Source: Bacillaceae bacterium JMAK1
Lineage (GTDB): Bacteria; Bacillota; Bacilli; Bacillales; Marinococcaceae
NCBI GenBank assembly: GCA_012970285.1
Contig: JIBW01000005.1
Span: 1 to 64,000 of the forward strand
Reading direction: 5' to 3'
Length of the DNA stretch: 64,000 nt
Shown here: in pieces, positions 25,611-33,631 of the stretch
Layout: every line of letters begins with the position of its first letter
Numbering within the stretch: the first letter of the stretch is position 1
Notes under the pieces: generated by a model
Told to the model about the DNA's origin: nothing
Database searches by the model: none
The model's input: the letters and a program-made list of their open reading frames with translations, nothing else
Program-made: the position numbers and the translations under genes

Positions 25611-27056
25611 TTAATAATTGTTCACACAACCACTCATCTGTGCTTGCTTTGTTTGCGGGTCACAATGACACCTTAACTCCTCTTTTCTACTTCGTTTCTT
25701 CTCTGGTTTAATCCAACGATTCGTCTCAACACGGTACCATAGTACAGCTGCTCGAATGACAATATCAATTCCGATGGCTAACCACACACCGGCAATACCT
25801 AACTCAAATTGAATGGCTAAAACGTATACGAATACCGTACGAATTAACCACATTCCAACCGTCGTCAAATACATTGGGTATTTTGTGTTTCTTGCTCCTT
25901 GGAACGCTCCCGTTAGAATCAACAAGATCGCTAAAAATGGCTGGAAGAACGCTGCGATTTTTAATGCTGTTCCAATTTCTGCTTGAACGACTGGGTCATC
26001 TGTAAAAAAGCTTCCCATCCATTCACCGAAGATAAATAACAAGATCCCCATAAACACCATAAAACCCGCGGATATTAAGGCAATGAGCTTTGCATAGCTT
26101 TTCGCCTGTTCATATTGTTTCGCCCCAACGAGCCTTCCAACGATGATCGTTGCGGCTGCTGCAAATCCGTAAGCAATCATATACGAGAACGTTTCAATGT
26201 TCCCTGCGATTTGATGTGCAGAAAATGTACTCGTCCCTAAACCAACAATAAATCCGAAATAAACCACTTGTCCAATTCGCATCGCTAGACGCTCACCCGC
26301 CGCTGGTGCCCCTAACCCGAGCAAGTCTTTTTGATCTTGAAGGTTAAATCGGAACCTCTTCTTCTTTAGATCAATGGAATCATTCTTTCTTACATAGTAG
26401 AGGAGCATTCCTACCCCTACAACTCTCGCAAGAACCCCTGCAATTGCTGCACCTACAATACCAAGTGGGGGTATAAATAAAAATCCGAAGATCAACAAGT
26501 AATCAAAAACCATATTTACAACGTTTGCAATAATGACCGCCTTCATCGGCGATTTCGTATCTCCTGTACCCCGTAGAATACTGCTTAAAACAAACATTAG
26601 CGCCATTATAATTGAAGGGATCGCTAAAATTTGAAAGTAAACCGTTGCTAATTGTAGTACTTCTGGCTCTACACCTAACAAGCGAATAAGATTCTCTGCG
26701 AAAAATAGCGTTATTACACCAAGAAATAGACCTACAATTATTGCTTGAATTATTCCTTGTTGAGCAATTTTAGTAGCTCTTCGGTCGTTGCCTTCACCTC
26801 TTGCGTTGGCCATGAGTACGTTAACCCCGACACCAATTGCCATAAATACTGCAAAATAGATCGCAAGTATGGCATTCGTAACCCCAACCGCGGTGACTTC
26901 TTCTAAACCAACTTGGGCAACAAACAACGTATCAACAAAACCGAGTAACGTCTGAAAGAAGTTTTCAATAACTGCAGGCATTGCTAAAACGAGTATAATC
27001 TTGATTTTTTCAGATGTTCGTAAGCCTTCTTGTAACGTACGATCCGCGATACTCAT
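25611..27056 (-). CDS. MATE family efflux transporter
   Basis: Multidrug and toxin extrusion protein of 481 aa with twelve predicted helices in two homologous halves. MATE-like stretches include FVDTLFVAQVGLEEVTAVGV and GAPAAGERLAMRIGQ. Substrates are usually cationic compounds exchanged for Na+ or H+. The C-terminal tail (RCHCDPQTKQAQMSGCVNN) is short, soluble and has three Cys and one His, unusual for the family. Its promoter carries a CsoR-like palindrome in the same position as at copA, so copper or another CsoR-family signal may control it. Confidence 0.88.
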   Translation of the reverse strand: MSIADRTLQEGLRTSEKIKIILVLAMPAVIENFFQTLLGFVDTLFVAQVGLEEVTAVGVTNAILAIYFAVFMAIGVGVNVLMANARGEGNDRRATKIAQQGIIQAIIVGLFLGVITLFFAENLIRLLGVEPEVLQLATVYFQILAIPSIIMALMFVLSSILRGTGDTKSPMKAVIIANVVNMVFDYLLIFGFLFIPPLGIVGAAIAGVLARVVGVGMLLYYVRKNDSIDLKKKRFRFNLQDQKDLLGLGAPAAGERLAMRIGQVVYFGFIVGLGTSTFSAHQIAGNIETFSYMIAYGFAAAATIIVGRLVGAKQYEQAKSYAKLIALISAGFMVFMGILLFIFGEWMGSFFTDDPVVQAEIGTALKIAAFFQPFLAILLILTGAFQGARNTKYPMYLTTVGMWLIRTVFVYVLAIQFELGIAGVWLAIGIDIVIRAAVLWYRVETNRWIKPEKKRSRKEELRCHCDPQTKQAQMSGCVNNY

Positions 27057-27082
27057 GTTCGTTCCCTCCTCTGTGTAACTAC

Positions 27083-27114
27083 ATATTACTATACCCCCCT
27101 ATAGTATTTCAAAA
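27083..27114 (-). promoter_or_regulatory. MATE promoter with CsoR-like palindrome
   Basis: On the reverse strand TTGAAA, an 18-nt spacer and TAATAT. The perfect inverted repeat TACTATA-N6-TATAGTA (27087-27106) with a central G tract fills the spacer. Aligned base by base, its spacer matches the copA spacer at 13 of 18 positions. Confidence 0.65.
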
Positions 27115-27220
27115 GAAAAGATTTCCTTTGATCGCAAACCATTGCTACTTCCTCTTAATCTCCATTTCGTTAGTCTTTGAATGCATAACGTAATTATTCG
27201 TCCTTTATGAGACACAAAAA

Positions 27221-27253
27221 AGCTACCTCAACAAAGATTTTTGTGAGATAGCC
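27221..27253 (-). terminator. Terminator of the cap/pgs operon
   Basis: Imperfect stem AGCTACCTCA / TGAGATAGCCT downstream of the capD/ggt stop, followed on the transcribed strand by TTTTTTGTG. Confidence 0.75.
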
Positions 27254-27281
27254 TATTTCTTTAACTTTCGTGCTTAACACG

Positions 27282-28928
27282 TTACGACCTCGAATCCCAA
27301 TCGCCAAACCTTCTTGGATCTGCCCCACCTTTAATGGTGTTTTCGTTGTAATCAACGATTAGACTTTGAACAGCTCCGAAGTGAACAGCATTTCGAGAAT
27401 TATCGACTGTGTAGCCATCCTCTTCTAGCGATTCTGTAACGTTTGTTGACAGCCGTCCTTCAATTTGAATCGTCGGATTATGAAGATCGTAATAAGAGCG
27501 ATTTTCTTCAATCGCTTCTTCGATCGGTTGTTCAAACATTAGATGACGTACGAGAACTTGTGTAAGTGTTGAAGTAATTCGCCTGCCTCCAGAACTCCCA
27601 ATTCCAATGATTGGGTAGTCGTCTTTGGCAAGAATTGTCGGCGAAATATAGCTAATCGGTCGCTTATTCGGTTCGTAACGATTCGGTGACGTCTCACTCA
27701 CTGAAAAGTTGTCCAGTTGATTGTTTAAGAAAAAACCATCCACATATTTTCCAGAACCAAAAAAACTACTTAACGTATTCGTTGCCGACACCATCGTACC
27801 ATCTTGGTCAACGATGACAAAGTGTGTGGTATTGCCATCTTTCTCTCCACCTTCAAGATCTGTTGGAAAGTCCTCATCTTCCGCTTTTAACGAAATGTCG
27901 TTCGCAAGTTCCTCAGCATATTCTTCTTCTAAAATCTCATTAAGAGGGATATCGACAAAGCGAGGATCGCCAATCATCTGAACCCGATCTTGATAGGCTT
28001 TACGCGTAATTGCCCCCGTCCATTTCATAAACTCTGCAGATTGGTCACTCCATCGATCGATGGAGAGTTCTTCAGCCATCTGTAAAGAATGTAGAAGCAT
28101 CGTGCCACCCGCTGGTGGTGGAGCAGCGTACACATCAAATTCCGAAAAAGTTGCTTGCACGGGTTCTACAACATCTACTTCATAATTAGCAAGATCATGT
28201 CTGTTGATGGAATCTGTGTGTAATGCAACGCTATCCCCAATTGCACCGCTATAAAATGCAGATGGACCTTCTTCTTGAATAAGCTCGAGTGTTTCTTGTA
28301 AGTCCTCTTGTATCAACGTGTCTCCAACATCAATGGCACGTTCACTCGGATAGAATTGTTCTGCCGCTTCGGGTTCTATATAGCTGTATGCATTCTGAAG
28401 ATGAGAATGAAGAGAGTAGGATACGTCAACACCATCACCTGCTAGTTGAATTGCAGGGTCGAGTAGGCGATTCATCGACCATGAACCATACTCTTCATGA
28501 ACGGTGTCCATCCCAAGTACAAACCCTGGAACTCCAATTCTTGAATCTGGAATTTCCTCCTGGTCAGGAGCCACTTCTCGGTAATCATAAGTGACAGGTG
28601 ACTCCCCTGCTGGATGAACGAGCATGACCCCGCCTCCACCAATTCCTGACGCTTGTGGCTCTAAAACACCAAGAGAATAAGAAACAGCGATCGCAGCATC
28701 GATCGCGTTTCCTCCTTGATTTAATATTTCCATCCCGATGGCTGTTGCTTCTGGATTATCAGTCGCAACGCCAAATCCGGGGCTTTTCCGCTTATTTTCG
28801 ACTTCAAGGGCATCATAGTCCGTCGCTTGACGCTCCTCATCTCCATCTAATGAGTTAATAAAAAGGAGCAGAACAGCTATCAATAGTAGACATACGACGA
28901 ATAAGCTCTGATTTCGGCTCGAAGACAT
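27282..28928 (-). CDS. capD: Gamma-glutamyltransferase, CapD-like
   Basis: Ntn hydrolase of 548 aa of the gamma-glutamyltranspeptidase family. N-terminal membrane anchor (about residues 8-25), then a typical large subunit start (GVATDNPEATAIGMEILNQGGNAIDAAIA). The autoprocessing threonine lies in DGNTTHFVIVDQDG, with a conserved-type GSSGGRRI further on. In a poly-gamma-glutamate operon such enzymes either hydrolyse the polymer (Ggt) or attach it to peptidoglycan (CapD of Bacillus anthracis). Operon position after capE favours CapD-like function, but the sequence alone does not decide. 20 nt after capE. Confidence 0.85.
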   Translation of the reverse strand: MSSSRNQSLFVVCLLLIAVLLLFINSLDGDEERQATDYDALEVENKRKSPGFGVATDNPEATAIGMEILNQGGNAIDAAIAVSYSLGVLEPQASGIGGGGVMLVHPAGESPVTYDYREVAPDQEEIPDSRIGVPGFVLGMDTVHEEYGSWSMNRLLDPAIQLAGDGVDVSYSLHSHLQNAYSYIEPEAAEQFYPSERAIDVGDTLIQEDLQETLELIQEEGPSAFYSGAIGDSVALHTDSINRHDLANYEVDVVEPVQATFSEFDVYAAPPPAGGTMLLHSLQMAEELSIDRWSDQSAEFMKWTGAITRKAYQDRVQMIGDPRFVDIPLNEILEEEYAEELANDISLKAEDEDFPTDLEGGEKDGNTTHFVIVDQDGTMVSATNTLSSFFGSGKYVDGFFLNNQLDNFSVSETSPNRYEPNKRPISYISPTILAKDDYPIIGIGSSGGRRITSTLTQVLVRHLMFEQPIEEAIEENRSYYDLHNPTIQIEGRLSTNVTESLEEDGYTVDNSRNAVHFGAVQSLIVDYNENTIKGGADPRRFGDWDSRS

Positions 28929-28948
28929 ACGATCACGCCCTTTTTTCC

Positions 28949-29071
28949 TTACATGAATACGAGTAAGATCATCAAGGTAACAATGAACCCGATAATCGAG
29001 TGCGTAGAAGCACTATCTTTTTGGTATTTAACCGTTTTGATACATTTTTCTTTAAACGTTAGTTGTGACAT
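28949..29071 (-). CDS. capE: Poly-gamma-glutamate system small membrane protein CapE/PgsE
   Basis: Peptide of 40 aa: a basic N-terminal half (TFKEKCIKTVKYQKDSAS) and one C-terminal membrane helix (IIGFIVTLMILLVFM). Length, composition and position match the small CapE/PgsE proteins of Bacillus capsule operons, which are needed for full polymer synthesis. ATG follows GGAGAGAACAGAA. It begins 13 nt after capC, where capA would normally sit, and precedes the capD/ggt gene. Confidence 0.8.
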   Translation of the reverse strand: MSQLTFKEKCIKTVKYQKDSASTHSIIGFIVTLMILLVFM

Positions 29072-29084
29072 TTCTGTTCTCTCC

Positions 29085-29540
29085 TTAAATGAAGAATAGT
29101 TGGTATATGAATAAAATGCCGAACGTCGTCAAGCTTAAAAGAATTGTACTGCCCATCGTTGCCAAAAATCCCTGACGTTGGATCGTATTTGCAATTAGAC
29201 CTGGCACAATTAATCCGATCGCTTGAAGATGTGCTACTTCTTGAGGAGTAAAACCAAAAAGCGTATCAAACCCTAATTTTAATAAGATTCCGGTTAAAAG
29301 CATGGCCGCAAATTTCCTGCGACCGTATAAAATTGTAAATCGGTTAATGACGTGCATGACGACAAGATACGTCGCGAAACTGATAAAAAGAATAGAAATT
29401 GCATACACTGGTGTTGCTACGACAAGTGCGATATACCCCGGTACGACTAAGCCTGCGGGTACGATGCCCGTTTTCTCAGCGAAGAATAAACTGAGTGTTA
29501 CTCCGGCAACGAGTGCTACGGTTATTTCTGCGATATCCAT
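29085..29540 (-). CDS. capC: Poly-gamma-glutamate synthesis protein CapC/PgsC
   Basis: Membrane protein of 151 aa with four or five helices, normal CapC length. Typical N-terminus ITVALVAGVTLSLFFAEKTGIVPAGLVVPGYIAL and the later IGLIVPGLIANTIQRQG. CapB and CapC form the membrane-associated synthetase core. A TTG at 29546 is an alternative, but ATG 29540 follows AAGGAG at 7 nt. Lies 27 nt after capB. Confidence 0.93.
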   Translation of the reverse strand: MDIAEITVALVAGVTLSLFFAEKTGIVPAGLVVPGYIALVVATPVYAISILFISFATYLVVMHVINRFTILYGRRKFAAMLLTGILLKLGFDTLFGFTPQEVAHLQAIGLIVPGLIANTIQRQGFLATMGSTILLSLTTFGILFIYQLFFI

Positions 29541-29567
29541 GATCAAACTCCTTAATTACGTTTGTTT

Positions 29568-30770
29568 TTAATTGATTGCTGCAACTTTTTCTTCGATCGG
29601 CATTTGCATTTTCTTTAATTCATGAGTGAGCGGTTCTGCTGCACCGTGAATATTGCCAACACCGTAGATGACGGTTTCTTGAATGTATGGTTTGATTTCT
29701 TCGAGGATCTCTTCTGTTGAGTATCCTTCTAAGTTCAGGAGATGTTCTGTCGGGATGTTGCCGTTATTGTAGTTATCAACGATTGGAGCAGTCGTTTCCC
29801 CGATGATAACGAGCGTTCGACATGGAAGATAAGGAAGTACATCGTGTGCAAACTGTTCTGTTCGTTCATAGCGATCACTACGGCAATTCATAACAACAAC
29901 TGCATCATTCGTTGGGTATCCGAGCGTTTGTACCCTTTCCCAAATGTTAATCGTTGACGTTGCGTCATTCGCTGCGAACCCGTTCACAAGAAACGATGGT
30001 TGTTTTTGATTCAAATCGAGTGGTGTAATTTGAAGAGAACCTGGATCTGGCCAAGCATTTAACATACCTTTAAACGCTGTTTCTTGATCAATCCCTAATG
30101 CATCAGCAACAGCTAACGCTAACGCTGCATTTTCTGGAAAGACCATATAATCGAATTGAAGTAAGAATGCTTCTGGAATTCTAGATGTATCACAAACGAT
30201 CACTTTCGTATTGCGTTCTTCTGCAATTTCTTTGTACATCGGTACGTAAGGACTTTCATTCACGATCAAGTGACCGTTGTGTGGAATAGTTGCTGTAAAT
30301 GCATAAGCGACTTCATCTAGCGTTGGACCGAGTAGATCCATGTGATCTTCAAGTACGTTCACAATCACGCCGATATTTGCTTGTAGCATTTTCTCTTGAA
30401 AAACGTTTTGGTAGTCCGGAGTAACTGCCATACACTCGCTGACGAGAGCATCGGCGTCTTCTTCCGCCACTTTTTTCATAACTCCTTTTTGTTCACCAAT
30501 GTTCGGACCTTCTGGGCGGCGGACAATAGGATCTTCTTGATCCCTATACCAATAAAGCATTCGTGCTTGTGTGCCTGTCGTTTTCCCAACGGTTTGGTAA
30601 TTCGCTTCCGTTAATACGCCTGTGACTAATCGAGTAACGGTAGATTTCCCACGAACACCATTGATGTTGATACGAACCGGAATGGCCTCAACATTTCGGT
30701 TATGTTTTCGATGTTCAAGAAAACCGAATACGAGTAAAGAAAGTAGACAAATGGTGATGATGAATAGCAT
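29568..30770 (-). CDS. capB: Poly-gamma-glutamate synthetase CapB/PgsB
   Basis: ATP-dependent amide ligase of 400 aa related to Mur ligases. It joins glutamate through the gamma carboxyl group. N-terminal membrane helix (about residues 2-18), then the P-loop NGVRGKSTVTRL, the segment GTQARMLYW, and ECMAVTPDYQ and NVLEDHMDLLGPT typical of CapB. First gene of capB-capC-capE-capD/ggt; no capA follows. The 450 bp upstream may carry control elements. Confidence 0.95.
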   Translation of the reverse strand: MLFIITICLLSLLVFGFLEHRKHNRNVEAIPVRININGVRGKSTVTRLVTGVLTEANYQTVGKTTGTQARMLYWYRDQEDPIVRRPEGPNIGEQKGVMKKVAEEDADALVSECMAVTPDYQNVFQEKMLQANIGVIVNVLEDHMDLLGPTLDEVAYAFTATIPHNGHLIVNESPYVPMYKEIAEERNTKVIVCDTSRIPEAFLLQFDYMVFPENAALALAVADALGIDQETAFKGMLNAWPDPGSLQITPLDLNQKQPSFLVNGFAANDATSTINIWERVQTLGYPTNDAVVVMNCRSDRYERTEQFAHDVLPYLPCRTLVIIGETTAPIVDNYNNGNIPTEHLLNLEGYSTEEILEEIKPYIQETVIYGVGNIHGAAEPLTHELKKMQMPIEEKVAAIN

Positions 30771-31188
30771 AATTCGACTCCTTTGTTAGCGTTTATGAAT
30801 GTATAGATTGATTAGAATTGCTAACACCATCCGTTAGTATAAAGGTGAAAAATAATGACACCATCACAGCAAAGTTAAAAACTGTTACGAAACGATTAAA
30901 CGCAATTTTTATTATTTTATGTAAAACGGTGTCGAAAAAGCAAACGTAGGGATGAGGCACTATACGATAGGGTGTGATTTGGTCTAGCGAGCGAAGTCTT
31001 TCGTAGATTAAAGTAGTAAATAAGCAAAGCAAAGTCACAATTTTTATAGGAAAAAACGGCTTTAATCAAGCTGTTACGTAACTGTAATCTTACATGTAAC
31101 TTATGTACTAAAACCCTGAATTAAGGTATTTTTACTCAGAAAAGAAATAAGCTCTATAAGACAAACGAGTCCGTGACCATAAAAAAAG
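30771..31188. promoter_or_regulatory. Gene-free control region upstream of capB
   Basis: About 420 bp without a credible gene. Two 10-bp palindromes, GTTACGTAAC (31073-31082) and TTACATGTAA (31090-31099), lie about 300 bp before capB, and a CTAAC/GTTAG pair lies near 30820-30836. A TATAAA is seen downstream of the palindromes but without a well spaced -35. It may hold operators of capsule regulators; none can be named. Confidence 0.4.
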
Positions 31189-31208
31189 CCTGCACGTATT
31201 CGTGCAGG
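31189..31208 (-). terminator. Terminator of the methyltransferase gene
   Basis: Stem CCTGCACG / CGTGCAGG with loop TATT, followed on the transcribed strand by CTTTTTTTATGG. Confidence 0.88.
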
Positions 31209-31221
31209 ACTGGAATGTGGT

Positions 31222-31956
31222 TCACTGTTTTGTAGCAGCAACGATGAGCATCATCGGACGACGAAGTTCATTATACATTTGCTCATTTAGTAACATTGAT
31301 GATGGCGGAGACGGTTCAATCACACGATTTAACACCCATCCATTTTCTAATAACCCATTTAGATAGGTCGTTAACGTTTTATGATACTTCACAATCTTTT
31401 CTCCTAGGAAATTCGATTCTCTTCGACCTTCCTCAAAATAACGATCAACCGGAAAATGTTCAATCATTCCTTTATCGTTATACAACCACTCTTGGCTACC
31501 TTCAGCAGTAAACGTTGGATGTTCTACAGAGAATATAAATTGCCCATTGTTTTTTAATGCATCATATACCTTCTTCGCCACATCATTGAAAGAAGGAACA
31601 TAATGTAGAGCCAACGAGCTAAGAACAACATCAAAGGACTTTGGTTTTAGCTGCAGGTCTTCGATTGAGGACTGAACGTACTGAATTGGTGCGTACTCGT
31701 ATGACTTTGACTTAGCGACCTCGAGCATTTTACTAGACTGATCTACACCGATAACTTTGCTTGCTCCATTCTCAGCCGCGTACATGCAGTGCCACCCGTA
31801 ACCGCAGCCTAAGTCAAGAACCGACTTCTCTTTAAAGTCAGGTAACACTTGTTGCAATGTATGCCACTCACCTGCTCCTGCAAGACCTTTTTGTGAGCGC
31901 TCCATCATACTATACTTCTGGAAAAAAGACTGCTGATCATATGGATTATTATCCAG
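31222..31956 (-). CDS. Class I SAM-dependent methyltransferase, probable CTG start
   Basis: Methyltransferase of about 244 aa. SAM-binding motif I SVLDLGCGYGWHCMYAA and acidic motif GASKVIGVDQS, then YVQSSIEDL and DVVLSSLALHYV. The first ATG in frame (31908) would cut away a segment NNPYDQQSFFQKYSMMERS that matches the usual N-terminus of this family (N-x-YD-x-x-FF-x-x-YS). That segment is open back to a TGA, and the only start-like codon in it is CTG at 31956, placed 6 nt after AGAGGTGA. Substrate unknown, single gene. Confidence 0.75.
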   Translation of the reverse strand: MDNNPYDQQSFFQKYSMMERSQKGLAGAGEWHTLQQVLPDFKEKSVLDLGCGYGWHCMYAAENGASKVIGVDQSSKMLEVAKSKSYEYAPIQYVQSSIEDLQLKPKSFDVVLSSLALHYVPSFNDVAKKVYDALKNNGQFIFSVEHPTFTAEGSQEWLYNDKGMIEHFPVDRYFEEGRRESNFLGEKIVKYHKTLTTYLNGLLENGWVLNRVIEPSPPSSMLLNEQMYNELRRPMMLIVAATKQ

Positions 31957-32023
31957 CTTTCTTCACCTCTATTGCATGACTGTTCCTTCCAGTCATTCTT
32001 ATATTCTTAAAATCTAACGAATT

Positions 32024-33286
32024 CTAGTTTGTTATTTCAGTCGTCTGTTTAGGCAGACGTTTCTTGTTCTCAAGATGATTACGTACGTTTAATGAGGCTA
32101 CACTCGCAAGAAACAATATCACGCCAGCTGCCGCAAACGAAATGAAATGCGTTCCGAACTGATCATACCCCCAGCCCCCGAGCCAAGAACTAAACATTGC
32201 ACCAACTTGATGACCAAAGTACGCCCATCCATAGAGTAATCCTACAAGCTTTACACCGTATACATCGGACAACATCGCTGATGAGAGGGCAATACTTCCT
32301 GCCCATACAAAACCTGCGACAATGACAACAACATACAATTGCCATAAAGATGCAACCATCACCAATGCGATTAGACCCATCCCTCTTACTAAATAAATGA
32401 GCGCGAGCAAATATTTGCGAGGCATTTTATCAGAAAGCGTACCTAAAACCAACGTACTTGGAATCGCAACGAGACCAATCAGACCGATTGCAAATGAAGC
32501 GGTCATTGCATCGAACCCGTGATCTTGTAACATCGGTACGCCATGTGTTCCGAGCAAATTCATGCTAAATCCGCAGGCAAACAACCCAAATGTAATCAGC
32601 CAAAACGGCGACGTTGTCATCGCTTCTTTCCACGTTAAACGAATGGCCGGCTTCCGTTGTGATGCTGAGTTTGGTTCTTTTGCGTCCAATTCATCGGTGT
32701 TTTCAGGAGCTTCATCACGGACGATAAAAATCGTCATAGGAATAATAATGACTAGAAACGCGACCGCAAACAAAAGAATGGTCGCTTGCCATCCAAAACG
32801 ATTAATCACCATTGTTAACACTGGAGTCATAATGGCAATCCCTGCCATAGAACCTGTAGATAAATAAAATAAAGCCCGTCCTCGCTGCCTCGTGAACCAC
32901 TTTGCAATGACTGGGGTGAGTGCGACTGGACTCGTAAACGCAAGACCTAATGACAAAAACACACCAAACGCCATAAAGAAATTAAACGGATGTGTTGCTA
33001 ATACAGTCCATATGCAAGACACGGTAACGATTAGAATTCCTAATCGAAGGACAAAATTGGTGCTATAACGCTCGACTAAATAACCAGCAAGCGGCATTCC
33101 CATTCCGTAAACGATCATACCGACAGCGATCATTGTAGATAACTCTGTACGATCAAGGTTCAAATCTTCCATGATCGGAAGAACGAACGGCCCCATCCCC
33201 ATTCTCATTCCAACCGTTAATAATGTAATGATTGTCGCAGCCGCAACGATATTCCAGCCAAAGTACCATTTTCCAAACCCCATCAT
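32024..33286 (-). CDS. MFS transporter, oxalate/formate antiporter-like
   Basis: Twelve-helix major facilitator of about 420 aa resembling OFA-type monocarboxylate transporters. Features include MVIYGMGMPLAGYLVERYSTNFVLRLG in the first half and FTRQRGRALFYLSTGSMAG at the middle loop. The frame is open to 33307, but ATG 33286 follows GGGGAAG and starts the first helix. It is divergent from the formamidase gene, whose reaction yields formate, which fits an organic-acid substrate; that is inference. It is preceded by a leader with a terminator-like hairpin and a promoter overlapped by a cre-like site. Confidence 0.8.
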   Translation of the reverse strand: MMGFGKWYFGWNIVAAATIITLLTVGMRMGMGPFVLPIMEDLNLDRTELSTMIAVGMIVYGMGMPLAGYLVERYSTNFVLRLGILIVTVSCIWTVLATHPFNFFMAFGVFLSLGLAFTSPVALTPVIAKWFTRQRGRALFYLSTGSMAGIAIMTPVLTMVINRFGWQATILLFAVAFLVIIIPMTIFIVRDEAPENTDELDAKEPNSASQRKPAIRLTWKEAMTTSPFWLITFGLFACGFSMNLLGTHGVPMLQDHGFDAMTASFAIGLIGLVAIPSTLVLGTLSDKMPRKYLLALIYLVRGMGLIALVMVASLWQLYVVVIVAGFVWAGSIALSSAMLSDVYGVKLVGLLYGWAYFGHQVGAMFSSWLGGWGYDQFGTHFISFAAAGVILFLASVASLNVRNHLENKKRLPKQTTEITN

Positions 33287-33322
33287 TTCACTTCCCCAGC
33301 TATTCAATTTTATCTGGGCATG

Positions 33323-33360
33323 AAAAAAAGCCCATCTACTCCGGTAAAGTAAACTGGCTT
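33323..33360 (-). promoter_or_regulatory. Terminator-like hairpin in the leader of the OFA-type MFS gene
   Basis: Thirteen-base stem AAGCCAGTTTACT / AGTAGATGGGCTT (plus strand 33328-33360, one mismatch and two wobble pairs) followed by seven T on the transcribed strand. It lies between the promoter at 33426-33454 and the start codon at 33286, so it could act as an attenuator. The upstream 58 nt contain further pairing (GTCATA/TATGAC, GATCC/GGATC). It does not match a riboswitch class I know. Confidence 0.6.
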
Positions 33361-33425
33361 TTCGTCATAGAGGATCACCATGGTTAGGTCGCATATGACT
33401 GAACAGTTCATCATGTAATAGGATC

Positions 33426-33454
33426 AGTATAAAGTTGAAAGCGCTTAACGTCAA
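33426..33454 (-). promoter_or_regulatory. Promoter of the OFA-type MFS gene with cre-like site
   Basis: On the reverse strand TTGACG (33449-33454), 17 nt, TATACT (33426-33431). Within the spacer, plus-strand TGAAAGCGCTTAAC (33436-33449) matches 12 of 14 positions of the CcpA cre consensus, so carbon catabolite repression is likely. Confidence 0.7.
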
Positions 33455-33631
33455 ATTCATCAGACTACTCTCGTGTGTAATCGACTACTTTCTAAAATTG
33501 TATCATTTGTATGAATATCCTTACCTTACGAAACGATCGTTGTTATATAAGATAACAATATATTTGACAATTCATACTATTTTATCTAACAATAGAACTA
33601 TCCTATACCCTTGCTGAAGGAGTGAAGCGCA

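Noticed and set aside
30793-31038. 81-aa open frame upstream of capB
   Set aside because: Poor start context and composition typical of A+T-rich non-coding DNA.
33328-33360. Hairpin read as terminator of a transcript coming from the plus strand
   Set aside because: The T tract follows only on the reverse strand, and there is no upstream plus-strand gene close by; a leader attenuator fits better.
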